Source of the DNA: CAWBAT01 sp963810905
GTDB lineage: Bacteria > Acidobacteriota > Terriglobia > Versatilivoradales > Versatilivoraceae
Direction of reading: 5' to 3'
Assembly: GCA_963810905.1 (NCBI GenBank)
Contig: CAWEPG010000002.1
Coordinates: forward strand, 496,001-560,000
DNA: 64,000 bases
The notes below the pieces were generated by a model, which worked only from the letters and a program-made list of their open reading frames with translations, was not told the origin of the DNA and ran no database searches. Made by a program: the position numbers and the translations under genes. The first letter of the stretch is position 1, and every line of letters starts with the position of its first letter. Positions 1 through 9,597 of the stretch are shown here, piece by piece.

Positions 1-1116
1 GTGCTGGGAGCGGAACTCGCCCCAACTGCCGGAGTTGCCGCTGGCGACATACTCGAACAATCCGTCCCCGTCTCTGTCCGTGGCGAGCAGCTTGTTGGCC
101 CACTCTATAATTCCCGCGTAGTTTTGATTTAGCCAAGCCTCATCATTGCTTCCACGCACGTAGTCTGAAGCAGCGATTAATAGAGAGGGGTAGGTATCCA
201 GGAAGTCGATGTTGAAGCTCGGGTCATGCTGGACGTAGTCCTTCACGTCTCTGAGACCCAGGTTTAGCGATTGGCGAACGAGGTCCAGAGCTGTCAACCC
301 CGGGGCCAGAGGCGGAGTCTTGACTGCTAAGGCAGAAAACTCGTGCTGGCAGAATGGACAGGCGCCACCATTCGAGCTGTTGGCCAGAACCCCAACGCGC
401 GGATTGATTTGAAAAATATTCAGCCAGCCGCGGCGAAAACCATCAAACCGGGGGTCGGCGTTGATTCCCGGTACGTCCGGGTAAATGGCAACCACTTCGA
501 GCATGTAGGAAATGTGCGGCTGGGGAGCGGAGGCAGCCGGGAATGTCACCTTCACAAAGTCCTTATCTCTTTGGCCGATCGGGTGGCGCCACGCGTCGTA
601 ACCAAGCGCCAATGCCTTCTCCTCGGGAGACGTGATTCGCAGCGTCCCCTGCACCGGCATGTGAAGCAGTGCCGGCAGACGAACGGTTTGATCCGCATTC
701 ATCAGCCCTAAAAGCGTAGCGCGGTTGATATTGACGTCGATATTCAACAGCAGAGCGGGCGGCGGAGCTGCGGGGGAATAGTTTGAGGTCAGATGAATGA
801 ATTTCTCGGAGAATTCAAAAGTCCACACGGGCAGCAAGCTGCGCGACGAGCCTGCAGGCCGGTATTCAATCCTCGGGCCGGCATGAGTGACTTCGTATTG
901 GGTTGGTATCGCCGCGGGGGGCCGCAACGGATTGGAATCTAACTTCTTCTTACCTAGTGAATCGACCACCAAGTCAACGAAGGCTGGTTGGTCGCCGGCC
1001 AATTTGACTCGGATAAACGCGGATTGATATTGCGGCGCATTTCCCGGTTCCTGCGCTGCGCAGAACAGCGCGAAGGTTAGAAGTACACAAATGAGTTCTA
1101 AACTTCTTCGGATCAT
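1..1116 (-). CDS. Secreted six-hairpin glycosidase-like protein (N-terminal part, runs off the left edge)
   Basis: The reading frame is open from an ATG at 1116 to the window edge, 372 codons. It begins with a signal peptide (basic MIRR, hydrophobic core, cleavage near AAQEPG). The first ~230 residues look like a beta-sandwich. The last ~100 residues contain 'ATDRDGDGLFEYVAS', a D-x-D-G-D-G-L-F motif that I associate with alpha/alpha six-hairpin glycosidases, preceded by helices rich in W and L. The catalytic part should lie beyond the edge, so no substrate can be named. A CPFC motif near residue 265 could form a disulfide. It is the last visible gene of the minus-strand sugar locus that starts at 8066, so a role in trimming an oligosaccharide outside the cytoplasm is inferred. 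Confidence 0.6.
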   Translation of the reverse strand, partial: MIRRSLELICVLLTFALFCAAQEPGNAPQYQSAFIRVKLAGDQPAFVDLVVDSLGKKKLDSNPLRPPAAIPTQYEVTHAGPRIEYRPAGSSRSLLPVWTFEFSEKFIHLTSNYSPAAPPPALLLNIDVNINRATLLGLMNADQTVRLPALLHMPVQGTLRITSPEEKALALGYDAWRHPIGQRDKDFVKVTFPAASAPQPHISYMLEVVAIYPDVPGINADPRFDGFRRGWLNIFQINPRVGVLANSSNGGACPFCQHEFSALAVKTPPLAPGLTALDLVRQSLNLGLRDVKDYVQHDPSFNIDFLDTYPSLLIAASDYVRGSNDEAWLNQNYAGIIEWANKLLATDRDGDGLFEYVASGNSGSWGEFRSQH

Positions 1117-1307
1117 TTCAACCCTTAAAACGATACAGTTACAAGCGGAATCTCCATTAGCGTGTTCGGAAAACTAAAAATCATCAAGTTCCCCAAGCCG
1201 AGTCCACCCTCTTAGAGACGATTCATCATGGACCGAAGCTCGCTCTCTTAGCCTTATCGAATGGTTTTGCGGAGCTCAGCTCCAAGCCAGCTGGTGATAA
1301 AGCGGAC

Positions 1308-2543
1308 TTACTCTTCAGAAATGTTAGGGGAAAGTTTCATGATCCGATATCCGCCCTTAGACCGGTCATGCAACCAAATTGCGCTGAAAACAGCGATCAG
1401 GATGAGGGGGAGTAGAACGACATCTCTGAGCACGACTTCCGGTCCGTGTGCATCATAGATCCGGCCCATGATCGGCAGGACAACCGCTACCGAAAGGTTT
1501 CCAGCGCCGCCAATAATTGCCAATAAAAGAGCGCCGCCGGCCGGAAATCGTTCCGAGGTCACTCCAAGCATTGTCGGCCAGAAGTAACAGATCCCGACAG
1601 CAAAGACAGTCGCCGTGACAAACGTAGGCACAGGCGATCTTGAGACACTCAGCCCAAGCAGACCGATGGCGGATAAGCAGGCGGCCGCAATCAAGAGAGC
1701 GATGGGTGACAATCGTTTCACAACTGAGCCAGCAAACAGACGACCGGCAGTCATAATTCCATTAATCCAGGCCAATACCAGTATTCCGGGCAGATGAGCG
1801 GTAGTTGTCAAAATATTAGGTATCCATTGGTTCGGCCCCAACTCAGTGGAAGCCGTCAAGAACATACAAAATACCCAAACCAGAAATTGTGGGCGTAAAG
1901 CCTGTTTATACATTACCCGGACTGGGATCCCATGTTGAACTCTTTCTGTGAGCGGGAAGCGCTGGCCTCGTAACATAAGTCCGTAGGTTAAGGTTGGGAT
2001 GAGGATCAACACCATTTTCACCTGCCAATTAAAGTCCATTTCCGTCATTCCATACACTACGACGCCACCGAGTAGAATGCCGCCCGGAAACCAAGCATGC
2101 AAGGCATTGAGCTTCTCAGTTTTCTGCTCCGGGTACGCGCTCGAAATCAAAGGATTGATGGCACCTTCCACGAACCCGTTGGCAAGGCCTAGAATCAATG
2201 TTCCGACCCAGAGCGGCCAGAATCCTCCCGCCAGAATGATACTGAGAGTTCCAACCAAATGACCCACAAACGCCAATGACATCAGTCTTCCCATCCCCAA
2301 CACATCACAGAGCTGTCCGCCCGTAAAAATCGCTAACACAAATCCCCAAAAAGCAGCTCCGGAAATTAAGCCTAATTGTTCTTTATTGAGCTGGAACTGG
2401 CGGCTGAGATCTTCCAAAATGTCACCACGAACAGTGAACGTCAAAGCCAGAGTCACCATGGAAACACAGCTTGCAATATACAAGCGATTCCGATTGATTT
2501 GAGATGAGGGTTCGGACCTTTGAATTTCTCTCTGACCGCTCAA
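1308..2543 (-). CDS. MFS transporter, sugar-type
   Basis: A 411-residue polytopic membrane protein with about 12 hydrophobic segments. The loop between helices 2 and 3 carries 'GQLCDVLGMGRLM', a variant of the MFS signature G-x-x-x-D-x-x-G-R-(R/K). The start is TTG at 2543: a perfect AGGAGG lies 7 bases upstream and no better start is near. The 5' end is a hydrophilic tail with S, Q and R before helix 1. Family and length fit a major facilitator of the sugar or organic-anion type. The substrate is inferred only from context: the gene follows an epimerase, an oxidoreductase, a ThuA protein and a GH42-like enzyme in the same direction, so import of their product is the likely job. Confidence 0.8.
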   Translation of the reverse strand: MSGQREIQRSEPSSQINRNRLYIASCVSMVTLALTFTVRGDILEDLSRQFQLNKEQLGLISGAAFWGFVLAIFTGGQLCDVLGMGRLMSLAFVGHLVGTLSIILAGGFWPLWVGTLILGLANGFVEGAINPLISSAYPEQKTEKLNALHAWFPGGILLGGVVVYGMTEMDFNWQVKMVLILIPTLTYGLMLRGQRFPLTERVQHGIPVRVMYKQALRPQFLVWVFCMFLTASTELGPNQWIPNILTTTAHLPGILVLAWINGIMTAGRLFAGSVVKRLSPIALLIAAACLSAIGLLGLSVSRSPVPTFVTATVFAVGICYFWPTMLGVTSERFPAGGALLLAIIGGAGNLSVAVVLPIMGRIYDAHGPEVVLRDVVLLPLILIAVFSAIWLHDRSKGGYRIMKLSPNISEE

Positions 2544-2726
2544 AAAAACCTCCTGAGACTAATTTGCAGACAAAAGAAAGGCCTGGAGTGCCGAGTTCCA
2601 CGGGGCCGGATCACGCATCGGGCTACAGCGGCTTCACAGAGCTCTACCTTCCACTCGCGTGCAGTCCCTCCTCCCCCTCTCCCGCGCTGATGATTTGAAA
2701 GACTGACTCGGCTGCTGGGTCGCACC

Positions 2727-3573
2727 TTATTTCAAGGCTTTCTTGAGAAATCGGACGCCTTTGATCGCAATGTCGTTCTTCTTGGGCTCAATATTTCGCC
2801 AGATTGCGGCTGCTCGGGCGATGATTTTGACATCCGGCGTGAAGGACTCAATGACGACGTCCCGTTGATAACCAATTTTCTTAAGGGCCACTGCGATGCT
2901 TTTCCAGTCAATATGGTCACTGCCGGGTGTTCCCCGATCACAACCGCAGGCATGAAAATGCACGAGTGATTTGCCCGCTCGGAGAAGAGCGCGCGCCGTA
3001 TCCTTTTCCTCAATATTCATATGGAAGGTATCCAAAAGCAGGCCGAGGGCCGGGCTTCCTACATCCTTCACCATCCGAAGTCCCTGATCGCAAGTGTTGA
3101 TAAAGTCTGTTTCAAAGCGATTGAGCGGCTCTAACGCCATTTTTTTTCCTTTTTTTTCCGCATAACGGCAAATCTTCTTAAGATGTCCCACCACCAGCTT
3201 CCACTGGGCTTTTCGCTCTTTCTCAGGGACAAATTCCGCCCTGCCCACTGAAGAATAGATCGGACCAACTAAAGTCGGACAATCAAGTTCAACGGCGATG
3301 TCGATCATGTGATGGATATACTCCAGACAGACTTGTTGTTCCTCCACACGTGCCTCTCAGATCTCGCCCAGGGCCAACGGCGCACCCCATCGCCCCGCAC
3401 GCCAAACCGTATCGTTTAAGTTCCGATTTGATATAGGAAGGAATGATGTGGGATTCCTGTTCAAGGGGAATCTCGACTGACTCAAAACCCCAAGTTTTAA
3501 AGTCTTTGAAGTACTTCGCGCTTTCATTGGTAAATGGCGAAGTAAAAAGAAATGTGTTGATGCCAAATCGCAT
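2727..3573 (-). CDS. Sugar phosphate isomerase/epimerase family protein (frameshifted)
   Basis: Two overlapping frames give one TIM-barrel protein of about 282 residues, the usual length of the D-psicose/D-tagatose 3-epimerase group. The 5' part (start ATG 3573, GGAG 8 bases upstream) reads MRFGINTFLFTSPFT; the 3' part continues from about 3350. The four metal/catalytic positions of the family are visible in the 3' part: E in 'ALEPLNRFE', D in 'LLLDTFHMN', H in 'VHFHACG' and E in 'VVIESF'. The break is one base near 3350-3360, where a TGA ends the downstream frame; there is no loss of conserved blocks, so a sequencing indel is as likely as a real mutation. Relatives act as ketose 3-epimerases or as isomerases/lyases of 3-keto sugars. 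The gene follows the Gfo/Idh/MocA gene after 28 bases, suggesting one transcript. Confidence 0.8.
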
Positions 3574-3601
3574 TGAGCATTCTCCAGTCAAGATATAAGA
3601 G

Positions 3602-4897
3602 TTAGACGAGCTCGGTTTGGCCCGGCACTGGCACAGAAGGAGCCGGTAGTTTACCCCAACTCAACTGCGAAGGCATCAAATCAAGCGCGGAATTCAGAGC
3701 TTGATCCCAAGTTACCGCTTTTCCTGTGTAAGCAGACATTCGACCCATGATCGCAGTCAAGCTGCTTTCCGAAATCCCCTTGAGCTCGTTGACGGTCTTG
3801 CCGTTCCGAATATTAGCAATGAGGTCCACATGCTCCTGAAGATAGGCATCATTGTCCTTGCCGCGAAAGCGCCATTCATGCTCCCCTTTGATAGAGTACC
3901 GATCCACCTGGCAGGACCCGCGGGTTCCGGCTAAAGATTGAGAAACTTCCTTGTCGCACCCATTCATTTGGCGGCAAAAGCTCATCATGTGGGTCCCATC
4001 TGGATACTCATAGTCAATGGCAAAGTGGTCGAAGATCTGTCCATATTCCGGCGCCGTCCGGACTTGGCGGCCGCCCATCCCAACGGCTCTCACGGGATGA
4101 TCTCCCTTGGCCCAGTTAATCACATCCAGACAATGAACATGCTGTTCGACAATATGGTCTCCACAGAGCCAGGTGTAGTAGTACCAATTCCGCAATTGAT
4201 ACTCCATGTCGCTCCACTCCGGCTGACGGGGCTTGGGCTCCCAAGCGCCCCCCTGGTCCCAATAGCAACGGCCTGCTACAATTTCTCCGATGGCTCCCTC
4301 GTGGATGCGTTTCATTGTTTCAAGGTAGCCCGTCTGATGGTGCCGCTGCGTTCCTACCGCAATATACAGGTTTTTCGCTTTAGCCTCTTCGGCTACGGCC
4401 AGACAAAGACGAACGCCTGGGCCGTCCACTGCCACTGGTTTTTCGGCAAAGACGTGTTTTCCCGCAGCCACGGCGGCTTTGAGATGCTGCGCGCGGAATC
4501 CCGGGGGAGTTGTCAAGATGACGTAGGTGATGTCTGTGGCAAGCACTTTGTCAATTGCATCAAACCCAATGAAACAACGTTCCTCGGGAACATCAATCTT
4601 TTCCCCATGAGCTTCGATGAGAAGCTTTCGGCTCTTGTCCAGCCGGTCCCTGAAAACATCTCCCATGGCCACCAGCTTCACATTGGGTGCGGCACTGACC
4701 GCTTGCGCCGCCGCACCGGATCCACGGTCCCCGCATCCCACAAGGCCGACTTTGATCTGATCGCTCCCAGCCGCATGCACGGCCGGAAGGTGACCCAAAC
4801 TGGAGAGGACGTGCCCCGCAGTTAATGTAACAGCGGAGTGTTTCAAAAAATCCCGACGCGAACTTGTCAATTTCTTGGACTTTTCTTTCTGATCCAT
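3602..4897 (-). CDS. Tat-exported Gfo/Idh/MocA-family oxidoreductase
   Basis: A 431-residue protein from ATG 4897, chosen because GGAGGG lies 8 bases upstream; longer in-frame starts overlap the preceding gene. Residues ~14-45 form a twin-arginine signal (SSRRDFLK, hydrophobic stretch, AxA-like site at AVHAAG). The Rossmann fold follows with 'VGLVGCGDRGSGA', then the family's 'EKPVAVDG' block whose Lys normally binds substrate, and a C-terminal alpha/beta domain with paired histidines ('GDHIVEQHVHCLDVINWAKG'). Family members carry tightly bound NAD(P) and oxidise or reduce a sugar hydroxyl. Export by Tat in folded, cofactor-loaded form is consistent with that. It lies between the ThuA gene (25 bases upstream) and the epimerase gene, an arrangement typical of 3-keto sugar metabolism. 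Confidence 0.87.
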   Translation of the reverse strand: MDQKEKSKKLTSSRRDFLKHSAVTLTAGHVLSSLGHLPAVHAAGSDQIKVGLVGCGDRGSGAAAQAVSAAPNVKLVAMGDVFRDRLDKSRKLLIEAHGEKIDVPEERCFIGFDAIDKVLATDITYVILTTPPGFRAQHLKAAVAAGKHVFAEKPVAVDGPGVRLCLAVAEEAKAKNLYIAVGTQRHHQTGYLETMKRIHEGAIGEIVAGRCYWDQGGAWEPKPRQPEWSDMEYQLRNWYYYTWLCGDHIVEQHVHCLDVINWAKGDHPVRAVGMGGRQVRTAPEYGQIFDHFAIDYEYPDGTHMMSFCRQMNGCDKEVSQSLAGTRGSCQVDRYSIKGEHEWRFRGKDNDAYLQEHVDLIANIRNGKTVNELKGISESSLTAIMGRMSAYTGKAVTWDQALNSALDLMPSQLSWGKLPAPSVPVPGQTELV

Positions 4898-4922
4898 TTT
4901 ATACCCTCCGATCGTCATCTTC

Positions 4923-5693
4923 TTAGTGACTGGTTCCACCCTCATACCCGGGTAAGGGCTTTCCTTGTTCATCAAGCTTGCCGCACGCCCAGAGAAGCCC
5001 ATAGGCTACGAGACGCTGGTAATCCGTCTGCTGTGCTGTTTTCATGTCGTGGCCCAATGTCGTCCCAAAGACGCGTCCATTCCCGTATAGGTTGGTCCAG
5101 CACACGATGTGCTCCGTTCCAGTGGCGGGACTGACCACCTTAAGCAAACTATGCGAGTCAGGACCCATTTGAATGGTCTGGTACAGTTCATCTCCGGCCG
5201 TCTGCCAATTGTCAGGAAAACTTTTCGTCACGGGATGATTGGGATCTAGCTTTTGCGCAGCAAAGGCTTGATATTTGTCGTGAACACGAGAGACTTCACC
5301 GACAAGTCTGCGCCACTCATCGGATTCTTTGAAGCTGTGCACGGCACAATGAATCACAACGGTGGGCTTCCCTTCGCGAGTTAGTTTTAGGACATTGTCT
5401 ATGGAAGGATGAATGGTTTCGTCAAAGCACATGTCATAGACGACCACATCCGCCGACTTCCCGAAATTGGGGTCTGCGAGGGCTTCCGGCCCCCATTGAA
5501 CCTCCCACTCGACATTTGCAAATTTACTGATTTGATCGGTCAACAAAGGGGCAAGACTTTTGAAATCATGATACCCACCGCCCGTGACCAGCACGGCTTT
5601 GAGCTTTGGACTAGGATTTGAATTCCCGGCGAAAGCAGCAAAGCAGATCAAGCATAATAGAAATGGAACCAACCAAAACGCGCGACGCGACAT
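4923..5693 (-). CDS. ThuA-domain (trehalose-utilisation type) secreted protein
   Basis: A 256-residue protein with a signal peptide (MSRRAFWLVPFLLCLICFAAFAG). The mature part has the ThuA fold markers: 'VLVTGGGYHDF' at the start of the flavodoxin-like domain, 'DVVVYDM', 'PTVVIHCAVHSF', and 'NGRVFGTTLGHDM' near the end, where H and D are conserved. ThuA proteins act with ThuB-type oxidoreductases in catabolism of disaccharides that have been oxidised at C3. The start ATG 5693 has GGGAGGAG immediately upstream. It precedes the Gfo/Idh/MocA gene by 25 bases, in the ThuA-dehydrogenase-epimerase order expected for one pathway. The signal peptide places it outside the cytoplasm, like its partner. 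Confidence 0.85.
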   Translation of the reverse strand: MSRRAFWLVPFLLCLICFAAFAGNSNPSPKLKAVLVTGGGYHDFKSLAPLLTDQISKFANVEWEVQWGPEALADPNFGKSADVVVYDMCFDETIHPSIDNVLKLTREGKPTVVIHCAVHSFKESDEWRRLVGEVSRVHDKYQAFAAQKLDPNHPVTKSFPDNWQTAGDELYQTIQMGPDSHSLLKVVSPATGTEHIVCWTNLYGNGRVFGTTLGHDMKTAQQTDYQRLVAYGLLWACGKLDEQGKPLPGYEGGTSH

Positions 5694-5785
5694 GAACTCC
5701 TCCCAATTAAAAACTGACTATTCACTAAATTATGCAGACGAATGGCCTGCATCATAAATCGAATTCTGAAACGTCTTAATGTCCA

Positions 5786-8066
5786 CTACTCCAAAAGAAA
5801 GACCGATACACTTTGATAGGGCAGAGCGATCTGGATTGTGTTTTGATCGATCTGAACTGGACGTTGCGTATGGATGTCTGTAGCTCGATGATACCGAGGG
5901 GGAAGTTTAATCGTCCCGGTCTGATCGTCTACCCTGTCGTTGACAATGACGAGCAAACTCCGCCCGGCGCCCTCAATCAGCCTGGGTCGAAGCGTGTCGC
6001 AGTGAACCGGCGGAGAAACAACCCGTGCGAGGATGGCTTGCAATAATTCAATTCCTCTGCTGTCGCCGCCTGCGATGCTGGCCCCAAGGTTAGTCCCAAA
6101 GTAATAGACTTCTCCCTTCCCTACTTTTTTTGTGGCAGCCACCGTCTTCCCATCATAGTTGCCTATTGGCGTTGCCGTCTTCAGTTCAATGGGAGTTAGG
6201 AAGGTGTAGGCCTTAACTTTCGTTGGGACGGGATGCGTGAATTGGATTTCCGGCTCATAGTATACCTTGTCCGATGGCGGAAGGTTTTTGGGGATGGAGA
6301 GAGGATTGGTCTCAGTGCCATTATTGACGTAGTAGCTTTCCTTTTCGCGATAGCCAAAAGACCCGGCGAGGCCGAAGGGAGGGATGACCGGGTTATATAA
6401 ACAGTGCTCATCAAACATACCAAAACCGGTTTCGAGAATGAGAGTTCCGCCCGCTTCGACAAAACGAAGCAGAGCCTCACAGGTCCCCTTCTTTCCGATC
6501 AGATGCCAAGGGACAATGAGCACTTTGTAGTTGGCTTTGCCCAGGCTTCTCGGCTCAATAAAGTCGACCCACAAATCACTGTTCCACATAGCCTTGTAGT
6601 AGCCGCGGATTGACTCCGTTGCAGGAACTTCAGCTCCACTCATGGCATAGGTCAAGATATAGTTGTCTTCATCCGCAAGTATGGCAACCTCCGTTTGGGG
6701 CCGGTGGTTTTGAATTACATCCCAATACATCTGAATGAGCCGATGATCTTCAGCCGCTTCAAGCACGCGCTCGGTTGCCGAGCCATCTCGAGCCACGAGA
6801 CCGAACCCGGTGGCTTCCGATCCCGTAGCTTCGGCATGATAAGCCCAATAGATGATCCCTTTGGCGCCTGCTGCGACCGCCAACCAGTTCCAGAGCCTTA
6901 TGTCTTGAGCTCTCATCTGCGGACTACGCCACAGTCCGTTGCTTCCATGCCCGCCCTGTAATTCGGTCATCCAGAAATCCTTCTTCCCGGAACAGGATCG
7001 CGCAAGATCCATGACGGCAGCTCCATAGAAGACGGGCAAGCTTTCCCATCGAGGAAAATGAGAAAACCCCCAAACATCGACCACCTCCGCCAATCGCCAG
7101 TCGTTGACGCCATCTTCGGTCACCGGGTCGAGCGGATGCTTCCTCCCGGCGTGGCCTTCAACCACATGCTTGGAATCCACCGCTCTCACATGGCCCGCCC
7201 GAAATCGCATTTCATCAGTGCTGCGCTCAATGATGAATCGCCGCCAATCCAGCCAGTCTAGATAAGTGGACATGAATCGAGGCGGATCAATCGCTTTCCA
7301 ATTCGGGTATTGGCGTACCCAGGCTTCGTTCAGCTGATCGAGGGTGCCGTAGCGTTGTTCGAGCCAATGTTGAAACTCCGCAATGGTTCGATCACAATAA
7401 CAATAGAGCCGCTCTTGCGGCACGGCCCAAATATTCCGGGCCCAGGCTGGTTCAATGTGCGGTTCATTCCAGCAATCGTAGGCATACATGGAGGGGTGTT
7501 GACTCACCACCTTTGCCATTTCCCGGATGAAACGTCCCGCCGCCAGGCGTACGGGTTCCCAGTCTAGACACATTCCGGGCCATCCTCCGCTCACATTATT
7601 ACTACTGTCCCCAAGCCGTTGAGCGTTGCCTTTGGCATCAACATAGCGGGCTTCCGGATGCGCTTGCTCCAGCCAATAAGGAGCTTCCTCGGTAATGACC
7701 CCCATGAGCACTTTCAGACCGAATTCGTCACAATAACTCATGACTTCATTCAATTCTTCAAAGTTGAATTTGTCGGGTTGAGGATTGCAATAGACCCACG
7801 CCAGATAAATTCGGATGATATTGAACTTGTACTCCTGGGCAAGCGTCTTCAGCATCTCCCGGCGAAGGGCTCGAGGAGGATTCGGTGGGCGGAAAAATGC
7901 CGCACCATAAATGAATTCTTTTCCCTGTGGGAGTTTCTTGACACCCTGGGCGCCCATAGAAAGAAGATTTGAACCTGCAAAAAGCGTTGACCCTCCCCAG
8001 GCAAACCCCACACCTCCAGCCGTTGAGCACAAAAAATCCCGACGCGATAATGGAGTGCGCCATCAT
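5786..8066 (-). CDS. GH42-like beta-galactosidase with a Tat signal (frameshift at the 5' end)
   Basis: The long frame (to TTG 8032, 748 residues) holds a complete clan GH-A TIM barrel: 'YDCWNEPH' with the acid/base Glu near residue 190 and 'WMTELQGG' with the nucleophile Glu near 356, then a trimerisation-like domain and a short C-terminal beta domain. This is the GH42 arrangement. Upstream of TTG the same frame encodes P-L-S-R-R-D-F-L, a twin-arginine motif, but is closed by TGA. The only good start, ATG 8066 (AGAGG upstream), lies in the next frame. Dropping one base between about 8045 and 8063 joins them into a Tat signal, so I take the full span and assume a one-base error or mutation. 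It heads the minus-strand sugar locus; the substrate is probably a beta-galactoside or a related glycoside. Confidence 0.82.
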
Positions 8067-8516
8067 TCACCTCTCTAGGAGTCTAATGTCTGCCGATTGA
8101 GTCGGCTGGTTATGGGAAAATAAACCAAAGAGCCAGGTTCAGCGCCTGCCTTTGAATCTGCGGTAGAAGTGGACCCCATTAAATTTTAGCTTGAGTTCAC
8201 GAGGGCTAACTTCTTTACCGTTAGCCGACGTTATGAAATCTTAACACAATGCCCGAACGACAATACACCAGGAGTTAGTTACGAGATGACTTTTGCATGG
8301 TTATGAACGGTAGCGACGCAAGCTGTAGTTGCGCTGGTCCAATCCGAAAGGTTTGAAGATCCACCGATTCGCTTCACCCAGGAGTCTGCACCGTTGACTT
8401 CTGCCGGGGGAGAGACATAGCATTTTGTTCCAGAACAGGCACGCAAATCGATTGAAAATGGGTAAAGGACAGAACAGCCTGTTGATCAATGGTTGGTGAA
8501 AAAAGGGGAATGACAC
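8067..8516. other. Intergenic region with no recognisable gene
   Basis: About 450 bases separate the divergently transcribed GH42-like gene (minus) and the Mrr-type endonuclease gene (plus). Promoters for both must lie here, but I find no convincing -35/-10 pair, operator or RNA gene. Short open frames in it have no ribosome-binding site and no recognisable motif. Confidence 0.4.
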
Positions 8517-9431
8517 GTGGCGGTGCCTGACTTCCAGACTCTAATGCTGCCCCTCCTGAAGCTGGCTACCGACGGGCAGTCACATTCGCTTGCTGAGGCG
8601 CGTGACGTACTCGCGACCCAATTCGGGCTCAACCAGGCAGACCGTGACGAGCCTCTTCCTAGTGGCAGCCAATCGAAGTTTGCGAATCGTGTAGCATGGG
8701 CCAAGTCCTATTTGCAGCAGGCCGGGTTGCTCGTTTCGCCGATACGGGGCCATTTCCAGATATTGCCGCGTGGCGAAATGGTTCTCATGTCGCCGCCCGC
8801 AAAGATCGACATCAAGTTTCTTGAACAATATCCGGAGTTCATCGAATTCCGAACACCTAAGGTGGGACGGGTGGTGCACCCGACGACGCCTGTGATAAAT
8901 TCGACCGACTCCGACACGCCAGAGGAAGCACTGGAGGATGCTCACCAGAAGATGACCGCCGCGCTCGCATCCGAAGTGTTGACGCGCGTCAAAACCGCAT
9001 CGTCCGAATTCTTCGAGCGCCTTGTCGTCGAGCTCCTCCTCCGAATGGGCTACGGCGGCTCTCGATCGGACGCCGGTCAAGCCGTAGGGAAATCAGGGGA
9101 CGAGGGGATTGACGGAATTATCAGCGAGGACCGACTTGGACTTGATGTCGTCTACCTACAAGCCAAGAAATGGGATGGCACAGTCGGTCGTCCTGAAATC
9201 CAGAAATTCGTTGGAGCACTCCATGGCAAGCGGGCAAAGAAGGGTGTCTTCATCTCGACCGGCTCATTCTCGGCCGAGGCGGTAGCCTACGTCGAGCACA
9301 TCGACCCAAAGGTCGTCCTGATAGATGGGAAGCGCCTTGCCCAGCTCATGATCGACTTCGAGGTTGGTATTGCCACTACGCGGACATATCAGGTGAAGAG
9401 GGTCGATTCCGACTACTTCGAGGAGGTGTGA
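8517..9431 (+). CDS. mrr: Mrr-family restriction endonuclease
   Basis: A 304-residue protein from GTG 8517 (AGGGGA 9 bases upstream). Residues ~5-95 match the winged-helix N-domain of Mrr (start 'VPDFQTLMLPLLKLATDGQ', ending 'GHFQILPRGE'), which recognises DNA. The C-terminal half is the Mrr catalytic domain: 'FFERLVVELLLRMGYGG', then 'GDEGIDGII' (metal Asp near 199) and 'LQAKKW' (Q-x-K near 214), the PD-(D/E)xK-like core. Mrr is a type IV nuclease that cuts modified DNA. There is no methyltransferase or second subunit beside it, consistent with type IV. It stands alone between two unrelated loci, as horizontally acquired defence genes often do. Confidence 0.88.
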   Translation: MAVPDFQTLMLPLLKLATDGQSHSLAEARDVLATQFGLNQADRDEPLPSGSQSKFANRVAWAKSYLQQAGLLVSPIRGHFQILPRGEMVLMSPPAKIDIKFLEQYPEFIEFRTPKVGRVVHPTTPVINSTDSDTPEEALEDAHQKMTAALASEVLTRVKTASSEFFERLVVELLLRMGYGGSRSDAGQAVGKSGDEGIDGIISEDRLGLDVVYLQAKKWDGTVGRPEIQKFVGALHGKRAKKGVFISTGSFSAEAVAYVEHIDPKVVLIDGKRLAQLMIDFEVGIATTRTYQVKRVDSDYFEEV

Positions 9432-9597
9432 GCTATCCTACATTCAGGTCGGCCCTCAAGGTGAGCGATGACGCTGATCCGCCACGGGCTAGTAATCACC
9501 GTGCTCCGGGATGAATGGTGAGCAGACGTCTGAAAACCACTTTGGCATCCTGGGGTGCGCTGAACCTCCGGCTATTTCAGAAAAAAGGTAAGGAATT

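Noticed and set aside
3938..4825. 295-codon open frame on the plus strand
   Set aside because: It lies entirely antisense to the clear Gfo/Idh/MocA gene and has no recognisable domain; a shadow of its codon bias.
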